This document shows positions 49,060 through 60,589 of a stretch of DNA of 64,000 nt, one piece after another. The notes under the pieces were generated by a model, which did no database searches, had not been told where the DNA came from, and saw only the letters and a program-made list of their open reading frames with translations. Every line of letters begins with the position of its first letter. The stretch's first letter is position 1. The position numbers and the translations under genes were made by a program. The stretch comes from Tritrichomonas musculus (lineage: Eukaryota > Parabasalia > Tritrichomonadida > Tritrichomonadidae): assembly GCA_039105265.1 (NCBI GenBank), contig JAPFFF010000036.1, positions 248,001 through 312,000 on the forward strand. The letters run 5' to 3'.

Positions 49060-49207
49060 AGCATTTCTATCTAAACCATTTTAATGATTAAAATTTATGA
49101 TTTTTTTTAATTTTTATATTACAATTTTCTGAATTAAAAAAAAAAAATAGAAAAATTTTGAAATTGTTTATATCAACGGTTTTTTTTAATTCAATTCTTA
49201 TTCTCAA

Positions 49208-52200
49208 ATGATTTCCGATTTTTTAGATCTACATAAGTTTTTACGAAATGAACAAATTGAATTCAACAAAAATGGGCTAAAAGAGATTGTACTGAATTAC
49301 AAGTTTTATTATATTTCGGAAATGAGATCGCTTATTGAATATGAAAAACAAATAATTATTCAAAACCTAAAATATTCAAAAGTTCTTATTATTTCTCAAC
49401 TTGAATATAATGATGAAAGAAAAAGCCAAAAATACCTACTAATTGGCTTTGAAAAAATATTGATGATTTTTGATTATTCATCGATTTCACTTCTTTATGA
49501 TCTTTTAGCAATGAATCAGGATTTATCCGTTTATTTTATATCAAATAATTCGATTCACAAGAAAATGTCAGAAAAAAATGATGAAATTAGCACTATATAC
49601 GATAATTTAAAAAACAATTGTGAAGTAAATGAAGCAGATGATGTTTTTTTGGAAGAAATCAAAAGTTTATCAAGTAGTTTTTACCTTTTAAAACGAATGA
49701 TACATATAAAGCCAATTTGGAGATTAATTGTTCCCATAATTTCTGCATATTTAATTCAAAAAAGTTATTTATCACTTAAAAAGAATCGTTTGGAGCATTT
49801 TATTTTGGATTATGACAACGTTTCAAACAAAAATAGCATGAAAAAAGAAGATTTTGTTGAATTACGGACTGTTGGAATAGGTAGCATATCTCAATGCATC
49901 TTAATCTTCAATATAAAAAGATGCGAATTGTATGCACTTAAAAAGCCTTATATAGGGAATAGCAACGAAATAACTAAAGTGCTTGAGCGAGAAAAATATA
50001 ATTATTCAAAATTAATTAGGCATCCATTTTTACCAAAATTTTATGGTTCTGTTGAAGGAATGAACGATAATATTATTATTGAATTCATAAATGGCCAAAC
50101 ATTGAAAAAAATTGATGTAAATGAACTTCAATTTGATGAAAAAGTGAAGATTATATTTGAATTATTAATAATATTCAAATATTTTCATGATAATAATTTA
50201 ATTTATCGTGATTTAAAGCCAGACAACATAATGATTGATAATAATAAGTCAGTTGTTTTGATTGATCTTGATCGATTAATTTTAAAGGATGAAAATTCAG
50301 AACATACTAATGATTTAGGAGCTGATTATTTTTTAGCACCTGAATCTCAGAGCAAAGGCGAGTTTTCTAATAAAAGTGATGTTTATTCTCTAGGAATGAT
50401 AATTAAGTATTTAATGAATTCAAAAGAAGATTCGAAAATAAATGAAATTTTCAAAGATTCAACAAATGAGAATCCAAATCTTCGGCCACAAATATTAAAC
50501 ATTATTATTAAATTTATCACGATTTTTCAAACAAAAGTTCAAATTGAAAAAACATTCGCTACATATGAAGATCATTTCAATTTTTTAGAAACGGTTAATA
50601 GAATGCATCAAAACAATTCAGAAGCACTCTTTTCATTAGGCGTAATTTATTATAGGGGTTCATATATTGAACGTGATATAAATAAATCAATCCATTATTT
50701 TATGCTTGCATCTGATCAAAACTATCCAAGAGCTCAGTACCTTCTTGGCCTAATTTATAAAGAAGGAAAATATATTTCACGTGACATCAACAAAGCAATT
50801 CATTATTATTCTCTTGCATCCAACCAAAATTATTCAGAAGCATCATATGTACTTGGTTTAATCTATTATGAAAATGTATATGTTCCTCGTGATATTAATA
50901 AAGCAATTTATTATTTTTCACTTTCATCAAACCAAAATCATAAAGAAGCACAATTTGCACTTGGTATTATTTATTATAAAGGAATATATGTTCCACGAGA
51001 AATCAATAAAGCAATTTATTATCTTTCTCAAGCATCAGATAAAAATCATTTAAGTGCACAATATAATCTTGGTATTATTTATTATAAAGGAATATATGTT
51101 CAACGAGACATCAATAAAGCCATCCATTATCTTTCACTTGCATCAAATCAAAATAAACCAGAAGCGCAATATAATCTAGGAATTATTTACTCAGAAGGAA
51201 AATATGTTCCACAAGATATCAATAAAGCAATTTATTACCTTTCACTTGCATCAAATCAAAACGATCCAGATGCACAATATAATCTTGGTGTAATATTTGA
51301 AAATGATAAATATATTCAAAGAGATATACACAAATCAATTCATTATTATACCCTCGCATCGTATCAAAACCATCCAAAAGCTCTATATAATCTCGGTTTA
51401 ATTCATCATGAAGGGAAATATATTTCACGTGACATCAACAAAGCAATTCATTATTATTCTCTTGCATCCAACCAAAATTATTCAGAAGCATCATATGTAC
51501 TTGGTTTAATCTATTATGAAAATGTATATGTTCCTCGTGATATTAACAAAGCAATTTATTATTTTTCACTTTCATCAAATCAAAATAATTCAGAAGCCCT
51601 ATTTGTTCTTGGTATAATTTATTATCAAGGAATATATGTTCCGCCAGACATCAAAAAGGCAATTTATTATTTTCAACTTGCATCAGATAAAAATCATTTA
51701 AGTGCACAATATAACCTTGGTATTATTTATTATAAAGGAATAAATGTTCTACGAGATATCAATAAAGCAATTCATTATCTTTCACTTGCATCAAATCGAA
51801 ATTATTCAAGTGCTCAATGCGTCCTAGGTGAAATTTATTATCGTGGTATATTTATTTCTCGTGATATTGACAAAAGTATTTACTATTTAAAGCTTGCTTC
51901 CAATCAAAATAATCAACTCGCACAATATAATTTAGGCTTTATTTATTATGAAGGTAAATATATTCAGCGAGATATCAACAAAGCAATTCATTATTTTTCA
52001 CTTGCATCAGATCAAAATAAAGTAGAAGCCCATTTTAATCTCGGCGTTATTTATTCTGATGGAAAATATATGCCAATTGATATCGACAAATCAATTCATT
52101 ATTTTACTCTTGCATCAAATCTAAATGATTCAATGGCACAATATTCGCTTGGATTAATCTATTATGAAGGAATACATGTTCCACGTGATATGAACAAAGT

Positions 52201-53443
52201 TATTTATTACTTTACACTTGCATCAAATCAAAATAATTTAGAAGCACATTTTGCTCTTGGTGTTACTTATTTGGAAGGAAATTATGTTCCACGAGACATC
52301 AACAAAGCAATACATTATTTTTCACTTGCTTCCGATCAAAATATGCCAGAAGCTCAATATAACCTCGGAGTTATTTATTATAATGGTAAATATACATCAC
52401 CTGATATTGATAAAGCAATTCATTATTTAACTCTTGCATCTGACCAAAAATTTTCAAAAGCACAATTTTCTCTTGGCCTTATTTATTATAAAGGAAAATA
52501 TGTTCCACGAAATGTAGCCAAATCAATTTATTATTTTACGATTGCTTCCAATTTAAATGATCCTTATGCCCAATACTTTCTCGGTTTTATTTATTCTGTT
52601 GGAGAATTTGCGCAACAAGATATCAATAAATCAATTTATTATTATACCCTTGCATCTAATCAAAACTGTCCAGATGCACAATATGACCTTGGAATCATTT
52701 ATTTCATGGGTAGATCATTTATTCGAAATATAAAAAAAAGCATTTATTTCTTTAAACTTTCATCAAATAATGGAGACGTAAGAGCAAGTTTTTGTTATGG
52801 TTTTTTACTTCATGAAGGAAAGCATATTAAACGAAATATAGAAAAAGCTATACATTATTATAAGCATGCTTCATCATTCAATAATACACATGCAAAGAAT
52901 AATCTAGGAATTATATATAAATATGGATTTGGCGACAAAATCATGAGTAGAATTGGTAATTCAATTGAGTACTTCAAAGAAGCAATTCAGTATGGAGATG
53001 ACTATTTGGCAATGTACAACTTGGCTCATATTTATATTTATAACAAATCATTCGAGCATGAATTTGACAAATCAGTAGAATTATTGATTAAGTCATCAAA
53101 AAAATTTCATCATTCGCTGATTTTATTGTGTTTGGTGTTAATAAAAAAATTTGGTATTAATAGAGATGCAATTAAAGACCAAATTGATAAATTAAGCTAT
53201 AAAACAAGCAATATATATTCACAAGTATTCGAAACCATTAAAAAAATGCAATTGGATAAAAAAGCAATTTTCGAATCTTTATATGAATCATATCAAACAA
53301 AAGATTTTTTATATAATATTCAGCGAAAAGCTTATCTATCATCTGATCTACAAAATATTAAATTTTGTGAAGACATGCCAAAAAATAAAAAAGTAAAAAA
53401 TATATCATCGTTATTTTATGAAGGATTTGGAATCAAATTATAA
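49208..53443 (+). CDS. protein kinase with about 23 Sel1 repeats, 1411 aa
   Basis: Residues 1 to about 205 are an unassigned helical region. The kinase domain is at about 215 to 445: a weak glycine loop VGIGSISQC, Lys in YALKKPY, IYRDLKPDN with catalytic Asp335, and IDLDRL where DFG is expected, so metal binding may be altered. From about 455 to 1290 there are about 23 Sel1-like repeats of 36 residues, with the pattern AQYNLGIIYYKGIYVPRDIN followed by KAIHYLSLASNQN, then a helical tail. A block of six repeats (648 bp) is duplicated: 50763 onward and 51411 onward are nearly identical. AACGGTTTTTTTT lies 30 bases before the ATG, resembling the class A core of the mobile element. Sel1 kinases of this type are abundant in trichomonads; substrates are unknown. 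Confidence 0.88.
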   Translation: MISDFLDLHKFLRNEQIEFNKNGLKEIVLNYKFYYISEMRSLIEYEKQIIIQNLKYSKVLIISQLEYNDERKSQKYLLIGFEKILMIFDYSSISLLYDLLAMNQDLSVYFISNNSIHKKMSEKNDEISTIYDNLKNNCEVNEADDVFLEEIKSLSSSFYLLKRMIHIKPIWRLIVPIISAYLIQKSYLSLKKNRLEHFILDYDNVSNKNSMKKEDFVELRTVGIGSISQCILIFNIKRCELYALKKPYIGNSNEITKVLEREKYNYSKLIRHPFLPKFYGSVEGMNDNIIIEFINGQTLKKIDVNELQFDEKVKIIFELLIIFKYFHDNNLIYRDLKPDNIMIDNNKSVVLIDLDRLILKDENSEHTNDLGADYFLAPESQSKGEFSNKSDVYSLGMIIKYLMNSKEDSKINEIFKDSTNENPNLRPQILNIIIKFITIFQTKVQIEKTFATYEDHFNFLETVNRMHQNNSEALFSLGVIYYRGSYIERDINKSIHYFMLASDQNYPRAQYLLGLIYKEGKYISRDINKAIHYYSLASNQNYSEASYVLGLIYYENVYVPRDINKAIYYFSLSSNQNHKEAQFALGIIYYKGIYVPREINKAIYYLSQASDKNHLSAQYNLGIIYYKGIYVQRDINKAIHYLSLASNQNKPEAQYNLGIIYSEGKYVPQDINKAIYYLSLASNQNDPDAQYNLGVIFENDKYIQRDIHKSIHYYTLASYQNHPKALYNLGLIHHEGKYISRDINKAIHYYSLASNQNYSEASYVLGLIYYENVYVPRDINKAIYYFSLSSNQNNSEALFVLGIIYYQGIYVPPDIKKAIYYFQLASDKNHLSAQYNLGIIYYKGINVLRDINKAIHYLSLASNRNYSSAQCVLGEIYYRGIFISRDIDKSIYYLKLASNQNNQLAQYNLGFIYYEGKYIQRDINKAIHYFSLASDQNKVEAHFNLGVIYSDGKYMPIDIDKSIHYFTLASNLNDSMAQYSLGLIYYEGIHVPRDMNKVIYYFTLASNQNNLEAHFALGVTYLEGNYVPRDINKAIHYFSLASDQNMPEAQYNLGVIYYNGKYTSPDIDKAIHYLTLASDQKFSKAQFSLGLIYYKGKYVPRNVAKSIYYFTIASNLNDPYAQYFLGFIYSVGEFAQQDINKSIYYYTLASNQNCPDAQYDLGIIYFMGRSFIRNIKKSIYFFKLSSNNGDVRASFCYGFLLHEGKHIKRNIEKAIHYYKHASSFNNTHAKNNLGIIYKYGFGDKIMSRIGNSIEYFKEAIQYGDDYLAMYNLAHIYIYNKSFEHEFDKSVELLIKSSKKFHHSLILLCLVLIKKFGINRDAIKDQIDKLSYKTSNIYSQVFETIKKMQLDKKAIFESLYESYQTKDFLYNIQRKAYLSSDLQNIKFCEDMPKNKKVKNISSLFYEGFGIKL

Positions 53444-54838
53444 TTTCTAATTGCACTGATTATGACATCGTTAATTAAATCGCCAAATTTAAATTAATTT
53501 GAAGATATATACTTAAACAGTTATTAAAATGATCGTTCCTATTCTATTTCCTTAAAAAATATTTTAAAATATTTATTCTCTATTTGAGTACTGATGAAAA
53601 AGTTCAAAACTTCTCATTGAGTACAATAAAATTGAAAGAAATTATTTTCCATATGTAAGAAAATGATTTTACATTTATTGTACCGTTAAATAAATGGTAA
53701 ATAAGAAACCATTTAAAACGAGCCGTTTTGTTGTCGATATTATATCGCTATTAATTCGTCAATCAACTGTTAAAATAATCAAAACAAATGATGCCTATTA
53801 ATACATATATTATTCCAAATATCCAATTACCAAGTTTGCTGCCTCTTTTATACTTATCAAATCTTATTCTTTCATAAAATTTATTAAGTTAACTTTTTCT
53901 GAATAAAAGAATTTATAAGGTCAAATCTTTATCATGAATAAAAATGAGCCAAAATTTAAATATAAGCTATAAATATATAATTAAGCATATAAAATTCTTT
54001 TAATTATTTAAATACAATGTCAAAAACTCAATATTGATATACAAAAAATAAAATATCTATAATTGATTTCTACCTAATCAAAAGGTATTAATTAACATAA
54101 ATATGTAGAATTTTTTCCAGTTTTTTCTTAAAATATTCAATTTTTTGAGAATTTTTTAAAGATACGCCAAAAATTAAAATGAATGTAATTGAATTAGTAT
54201 AAAATATATAACTTTCATTTCCAGAATTGATTAAAATCAATGTTTTTTTCAATTAGTATAAAATATATTTACTTAATAAAGAATTCGGTAAAATCTTTTT
54301 TTCAATTATTATTTACCAATTTCAATTTTATTTCTTGAATGTGGAAAATTTTTGTTTTGAAAATGGAAATTTTCTATATTCAAATATACTTTCTCTTTTA
54401 ATCTGGATATTTTTTGTTAGTTTAAATATAAAATAAATATGTTCTGGTATTATGAATTCAAAATTTATAGATATCTAGATATTACATCATATATTTTAAT
54501 ACATTTTATTTTAGCTACCTTAAAACAACATTTGTCAAGCAATAACATGTTTATAATTCATTTTTTATAAAAATATAATAATATTATTTGCATATATATT
54601 TTAATTTTTTATAAAGTATAAAAAAACCCATAATTTCAAATTTCTTTCTTTTTAAGTTTCATCTAATTTGTTTTAATTGCATGTATAGCAAACACATTTT
54701 TTGTAGTTTGTGAATAATTGAAATTTGACTTTTATTATCAAAAAATTGATCTTTTATTCATAAAAAGTTATTCAAAATTCATTTTATATAGAAAAAGTTT
54801 CACATAAATTTTATTTCATTCCTCTTTTGGAGTAAAAT
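53444..54838. other. AT-rich intergenic
   Basis: 1.4 kb without a supported gene. AATTAGTATAAAATATAT occurs twice near 54195 and 54255. No transposon ends seen. Confidence 0.5.
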
Positions 54839-57800
54839 ATGTTTTTTTCTCTTTTCTTCTCGGTTGTTTTATTTCAATTTCCTCAAAACGCATCAATAAA
54901 CATGATTTCTTTGTCAAATAAAAGTGACAGTATTAAATATCAAAATAAAGATGAATTTTTTAATGATCAAACCAAAAATTCAATCAAAATAAATGAGGGT
55001 ACATCAGGAATATGTGGTCCAAATGCCAATTTTACAACTCAAGATAATATATTAACGATTTTTGGAAGTGGTCCCATAACTAATTATTCAGACATAACAG
55101 GGCATCATCCTTGGTGGGATTACCGATCAAATTTTATTACCCTAAAAATAAATGATGGAATCACATCTATTGGATCTTATGCTTTTTATTCATTTATGAA
55201 TTTAGAATCAGTTACAATGACCAGCAGTGTTACAGTTATTTTTTCAGGTGTTTTCAAAAATTGTCAAAAATTAAAATCAATTAATATTTCAGATAATATT
55301 GTTTACATTGGAAGTCGTGCTTTTGATTGTTGTCAAAATTTGCCCTCAATCAATATCCCATCAGGTGTCACAATGATCAATTATTATACATTTTATAATT
55401 GTCAAAATCTGAATCATGTTTCATTACCAGACGGACTTGTTGAGATAGGACCTTATTCTTTTCAATATTGTCAAAATCTTAAAACAATAAATATACCAGA
55501 AAAAGTGACAATTATTGGTTCACATGCTTTTGGAAATTGTAAATCATTAGTTTCATTTGTAATTCCTGAAAGTGTTGTTTCTGTTGGTCCTCGTATTTTT
55601 GAATATGATTCAAGCTTGTCATCGATTGCTATTCCTTCTGGTTTAAAAAATATTTCTGATCACATGTTTCTTTATTGTTACAATTTGACTTCTGTTACAT
55701 TTAAAGGAGAATTGATTGCAATTGAAGAAGGTGGCTTTTTCGGATGTGATCATTTGCCATCAATTCAAATTCCTGAGAGTGTCAGTTTTATCTCAAAAAG
55801 TGCCTTTGAAAGATGCTCATGTTTAACATCGATTATTATTCCTGAGAAAGTGACAGTTGTTAGTGACAGCTTAGCCAAAGATTGCTCAAATTTGATTTCA
55901 ATTACTTTTCTTGGAAAAATTGAACTAATAGATGAATATGCTTTTTATAATTGCAAAAGTTTGTTAGAAGTGACAATTCCTGAAAGTGTGTCAACAATAA
56001 ATGCTCATGCATTTCATGGTTGTGCCAAAATTAATTCAATAATAATTCCTAAAAATGTCCATATCTTAGCCAATGGAATTTTTAATGAATGTACAAATTT
56101 GAGTTCAATTGAAATCCTTGGAAATATAAATTCAATTGAAGCATCTGCTTTTAATATGTGCACTAATTTGAAATCAATTGAAATACTTGGTGATAATACA
56201 GTCATTGGATCATATGCATTTGCTAAATGCACAAATTTGAAAACAGTTTTACTCCCTAAAAATAGTACTTATTTTGGTGACAATTCTTTTTTTCAATGCC
56301 AAAGTTTGGTAAGTATTACAATTCCTGAGAACACAACGACAATAGAGCATAATTCTTTTGAAAAGTGTATAAGTTTAACTTCAATAATAATACCTGAAAA
56401 AGTAACTTTAATTGAATCAAATCTTTTTAATGGTTGCAGTAGTTTAAAGTCCGTCACTTTTCTTGGTGATGTTGATTCAATTAAATATATGGCTTTTCGT
56501 AGTTGTTCTAATTTATCAGATATAAGTCTTCCAGAAAGTCTAACATATTTGGGATCACATGTGTTTAGTGGATGCAGTAGTTTGTTATCAATCACAATTC
56601 CAGAAAAAGTTCCATTGATTGATTCTAATACATTTGAAAACTGTTTTAATTTAACTACTTGTGAAATTCTTGGTAATATTTCATCAATTGGAAATTCAGC
56701 ATTTTATAATTGCTATAGTTTGTTATCAATTTCATTACCAGAAAATGTGACATCGATTGGAACACAATCATTTTACAACTGTTATAATTTATCATCCTTA
56801 GTAATTCCAGGGAAGCTGTCATTTATTGGAAATGGTGCTTTTAACAATTGTAAAAATATAAAAGATATTTCAATAAATGGAGATATAACAATAGCAAGTA
56901 ATTTGTTTAATGGTTGCTCTAATTTGGAGTCATTCTCAATTCTTGGTAATATAACATCAATTGAAAAATCTGCTTTTTATCAGTGTGGAAGTTTAAAGTC
57001 AATTTCAATCCCAGAAAGTGTTACATCAATTGGTTCTAGTGCATTTTGTAATTGCGTAAGTTTACAGTCTTTTTCAATTCCAAGTGAAGTTAATCTAATT
57101 GGTGAAAGAGCTTTTGAAAAATGTGTAAGCTTGGTGTCAATTGTAATTCCAGAAAAAATTACTGTTTTGAATGATTATTTATTCCAATATTGTTATAATT
57201 TAACTTCAGTTACAGTTGAAGGTAATTTGACATCAATTGGGTATCAATCTTTTTATGAATGCTTTAATTTGAAATCTCTTGAAATTAATGGTGATCTTTC
57301 TAATATTGGAACTCGTGCTTTTGCATATTGCGCTAATCTATCTTCCATTAAATTTTCAGGAGATATAATAAAGATTGAACGTGAAAGCTTTCAACATTGT
57401 ATTAATCTTTCTTCGGTAACATTTCTTGGTAATGTATATATAATTGAATATAGTTCTTTTCTTAACTGTAGTAAACTAAAAGATTTTTCACTACCTGACA
57501 GTGTTTCATCAATCGGAAGTAAATGTTTTGATCATTGTATATCGTTGCCATCAGTTACAATTGGGAAAAATTGTACAGAAATTCAAAGTGATGCATTTAT
57601 TAGTTGTGTCAGTATAAGTACTATTGAAATTTATGGAAATGTTGTAACAATGGGCTGGGGTATTTTTTTCAATTGTGTTAATTTAATGTCCGTGACAATT
57701 TACGGAAATCTTTCTTCTATTCCTCAATCTATGTTTAAAAATTGTATTAATTTAAGTTCAATTGTTTTTCATTGTAATGTTTCATCAATTGGATCAATGG

Positions 57801-60328
57801 CTTTTCAAAATTGTTCAAAATTGGAATCAATATCAATTCCTTTAAATGTTTCAAGTATTGAATCATTTGCATTTCATGAATGTAAAAAATTATCATCAAT
57901 AACAATTCCTGCAAAAGTTTCATCAATTGGTTCTCAATCTTTTTATAAATGCGATAATTTGTTATCTGTGACAATTCTTGGAGACATTCTAAATTCAGGT
58001 AATAATATTTTTTCTTATTGTGGAAATTTGCAAAATGTTATTATTTATGGTAACATTTGGTCTATCGAAAGTTATATGTTTAAAAATTGCATGAATTTGA
58101 CACATTTTACAGTTTATGGAAATGTTTCTATGATCAATAATATGGCATTTGATAACTGCTACAAATTAGAATCAATTTCATTGAATGGTGATAATATATC
58201 AATTGGCATTTATGCTTTTCAAAATTGTTTTAATTTAAAGTCTGCAACATTTCCTGGTAATGTTTCCTTAATTGATTCGTATGCATTTTATAATTGCATA
58301 AGTTTAAAAGATTTTGTTATTCCAGGTAATGTCTCTAGCATTGGTTACCGATCATTTGAGAATTGTAACAATTTAACATCAATAATTATTCCTAAAAATG
58401 TTAAATCCATCGATGGAGAAGCCTTTTCTTCATGCATAAGTTTAGAATCAGCTACAATACATGGTGATATCATTGAAATGGATAGTAATGTTTTTAAAGA
58501 TTGTATTAATTTGGTTTCAGTTCTTATTGATGGAAATGTTTCTTCAATTGGAAGTAGTATGTTTGCCAATTGTATCAGCCTTTTCTCAGTCGATATTCTT
58601 GGGAATATATCTATCTTTGAACCTGAGTGTTTTGCTAATTGTAAAAGTTTGCAAGTTATTTCAATTCCTGATAATATTCAACGTATTGAACGAAGCTCAT
58701 TTTTATCATGTTCAAGTTTACCATCAATTGTTATACCAGAAAAAATTACAATAATTGAAAGAAATTTATTTTATGAGTGCACGAATTTATCATCTATAGA
58801 ATTATTGGGTGAAATATCATTTATTAATGATCTAGCATTTTATGAATGCTCAAAATTATCATCTATTGAGTTCAATGGAATTAATGTTTCTATTAAAAAA
58901 AGTGCTTTTCAACAATGTACAAATCTCGTCAATTTTACTGCATTTGATGTTGCTACAATTGGAAATTCGGCATTCTTTAATTGCTATAATTTGAGTTCAT
59001 TCATAATTACTGGAAATTTGCTTGAAATTGGCGAATATGCATTTGAAAGTTGTTCCAGTCTTTGTTCATTTCCATATATGAAAAATATACAAGTCATTAA
59101 TGTAGCTATTTTTAGGAGTTGTTTCAAATTGGAGTCAATTGAAATCCCAGAAAATATTTCATCTCTTGGATCTTCAGCATTTGATTCTTGTTCATTTCTG
59201 TCAACCATAAATATCCCACAAAGTGTAACTGAGATTGGAAACTTTTGTTTTTGCGGATGCTCTAATCTTAGTTCAATTGCTTTTAATGGAAACTTGACCA
59301 ATATTGGAAGTTATGCTTTTCAAAATTGCATAAGTTTGACATCAATTACAATTCCTCAAATTGACAATTTTGGAAGAGAAGCTTTTGCGTATTGCTCAAA
59401 TCTTAATGATGTAAACTATCTAGGTAATCAAAGTCCAGATGGAGGTTTTTTATTATTTGATCACACTGATGTGCAATCAGTTAAAGTTCCTCTTGATTAT
59501 ATTAACGATTCATTTTGTGGCTACAGTATTTCATTTGGTTCTTCACTGCCTGCTAGTCGACCTTTTTCACAATCAAATGACTTCTCAAAAAGTCAAATTT
59601 TCACTGAAACGAACTCTTTTACATTGAGTGAACAATTCTCAAAAACAAATGAATTCACTGAAAGCCATGTTTTCACAGAAATTAATAGCTTAAGTCATAT
59701 ATTCACTTCATCAATGACTTTTTCAATGAGTACTGAAAATATAATAACAACGATAGATATCAATAAATTTACACTTTCAATGAGTTATTCAATAACATAC
59801 ATTAATAGAAAATCTGTTTCTTTTTCAGCTTCATTAATGGGTTCTAATATTTATACAGTAAGTTACATTGTGATTAAAGATTCATACACAATTGTTTTAA
59901 CTCAGGCCAATTACTATTACTATCTTCCTTATGTTATTTATTTTCTTTCCCCTTCTTATGTTCCTATTTATGTTACAAATGAAATTGTTCATCGCAGAGG
60001 AATCACTGGAGAACAATTGATTGGAATTGTGTGCGGATCTGCTTCGGTTTTCTTTTTAATTTTGGGAATCATTATTATTTCAATTCAAAATAAGGAAAAG
60101 AAGAAGAAAAGATTCATTGATGAGTATTATTGTTTGTCTGATTCAGAAGAAGAAATTGTATTTCACATGAATAATCATACTCAGATCAATACAAATGATC
60201 ATAATGTGACTATGAATAATAAAGCAAAAGAAAATAAGAAAATTAAAATTCAACCAAAAAAAGGTCCAAAATCAAATAAAAATGATCAAGATTCTTCTTC
60301 TTTTGATCTTAACGGAATGTGGTTTTAA
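54839..60328 (+). CDS. BspA-like LRR surface protein with stalk, membrane helix and cytoplasmic tail, 1829 aa
   Basis: A probable surface adhesin. Signal peptide about 1 to 19 (MFFSLFFSVVLFQFPQNAS), then a short cap with CGPNANFTTQD and IFGSGPITNYSD, typical of the family. About 60 BspA-type LRR_5 repeats of 23 residues follow (about 85 to 1510), with the pattern VTSIGSSAFCNCVSLQSFSIP. A Ser/Thr/Phe-rich stalk with FTETNSF and FSKTNEF units lies at about 1540 to 1600, and a membrane helix at about 1727 to 1750 (GIVCGSASVFFLILGIIIISI). The 79-residue basic/acidic tail contains DEYYCLSDSEEE. Many N-glycosylation sequons are present. BspA-like proteins are the largest surface family of trichomonads and bind host cells, matrix or bacteria. 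The frame is intact for 5.5 kb. Confidence 0.92.
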   Translation: MFFSLFFSVVLFQFPQNASINMISLSNKSDSIKYQNKDEFFNDQTKNSIKINEGTSGICGPNANFTTQDNILTIFGSGPITNYSDITGHHPWWDYRSNFITLKINDGITSIGSYAFYSFMNLESVTMTSSVTVIFSGVFKNCQKLKSINISDNIVYIGSRAFDCCQNLPSINIPSGVTMINYYTFYNCQNLNHVSLPDGLVEIGPYSFQYCQNLKTINIPEKVTIIGSHAFGNCKSLVSFVIPESVVSVGPRIFEYDSSLSSIAIPSGLKNISDHMFLYCYNLTSVTFKGELIAIEEGGFFGCDHLPSIQIPESVSFISKSAFERCSCLTSIIIPEKVTVVSDSLAKDCSNLISITFLGKIELIDEYAFYNCKSLLEVTIPESVSTINAHAFHGCAKINSIIIPKNVHILANGIFNECTNLSSIEILGNINSIEASAFNMCTNLKSIEILGDNTVIGSYAFAKCTNLKTVLLPKNSTYFGDNSFFQCQSLVSITIPENTTTIEHNSFEKCISLTSIIIPEKVTLIESNLFNGCSSLKSVTFLGDVDSIKYMAFRSCSNLSDISLPESLTYLGSHVFSGCSSLLSITIPEKVPLIDSNTFENCFNLTTCEILGNISSIGNSAFYNCYSLLSISLPENVTSIGTQSFYNCYNLSSLVIPGKLSFIGNGAFNNCKNIKDISINGDITIASNLFNGCSNLESFSILGNITSIEKSAFYQCGSLKSISIPESVTSIGSSAFCNCVSLQSFSIPSEVNLIGERAFEKCVSLVSIVIPEKITVLNDYLFQYCYNLTSVTVEGNLTSIGYQSFYECFNLKSLEINGDLSNIGTRAFAYCANLSSIKFSGDIIKIERESFQHCINLSSVTFLGNVYIIEYSSFLNCSKLKDFSLPDSVSSIGSKCFDHCISLPSVTIGKNCTEIQSDAFISCVSISTIEIYGNVVTMGWGIFFNCVNLMSVTIYGNLSSIPQSMFKNCINLSSIVFHCNVSSIGSMAFQNCSKLESISIPLNVSSIESFAFHECKKLSSITIPAKVSSIGSQSFYKCDNLLSVTILGDILNSGNNIFSYCGNLQNVIIYGNIWSIESYMFKNCMNLTHFTVYGNVSMINNMAFDNCYKLESISLNGDNISIGIYAFQNCFNLKSATFPGNVSLIDSYAFYNCISLKDFVIPGNVSSIGYRSFENCNNLTSIIIPKNVKSIDGEAFSSCISLESATIHGDIIEMDSNVFKDCINLVSVLIDGNVSSIGSSMFANCISLFSVDILGNISIFEPECFANCKSLQVISIPDNIQRIERSSFLSCSSLPSIVIPEKITIIERNLFYECTNLSSIELLGEISFINDLAFYECSKLSSIEFNGINVSIKKSAFQQCTNLVNFTAFDVATIGNSAFFNCYNLSSFIITGNLLEIGEYAFESCSSLCSFPYMKNIQVINVAIFRSCFKLESIEIPENISSLGSSAFDSCSFLSTINIPQSVTEIGNFCFCGCSNLSSIAFNGNLTNIGSYAFQNCISLTSITIPQIDNFGREAFAYCSNLNDVNYLGNQSPDGGFLLFDHTDVQSVKVPLDYINDSFCGYSISFGSSLPASRPFSQSNDFSKSQIFTETNSFTLSEQFSKTNEFTESHVFTEINSLSHIFTSSMTFSMSTENIITTIDINKFTLSMSYSITYINRKSVSFSASLMGSNIYTVSYIVIKDSYTIVLTQANYYYYLPYVIYFLSPSYVPIYVTNEIVHRRGITGEQLIGIVCGSASVFFLILGIIIISIQNKEKKKKRFIDEYYCLSDSEEEIVFHMNNHTQINTNDHNVTMNNKAKENKKIKIQPKKGPKSNKNDQDSSSFDLNGMWF

Positions 60329-60589
60329 TAAGCATGTGTCTTTTTCTATATTTATTTTTTGATTTACTGATTAAATAAATAAAATAACGAATTGTTTTTC
60401 ATAAATTCAAGTTAAACAATAATAAATAAATAAATATTATTTTCCCAGCATGCTCTTTTTACTCTTATCCTTCAGATCACGATGATTTATCACCGTAATG
60501 ATCAAATATTCAATTCCAAATTTCTTTATAAATCGCGCCATACATTGATGTACAGCCTGATTTATTAAGAAAGGTTCTCCTAATGTTTG
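60329..60589. other. short intergenic
   Basis: Nothing recognised between the stop of the BspA gene and the 3' end of the minus-strand pseudogene. Confidence 0.4.
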
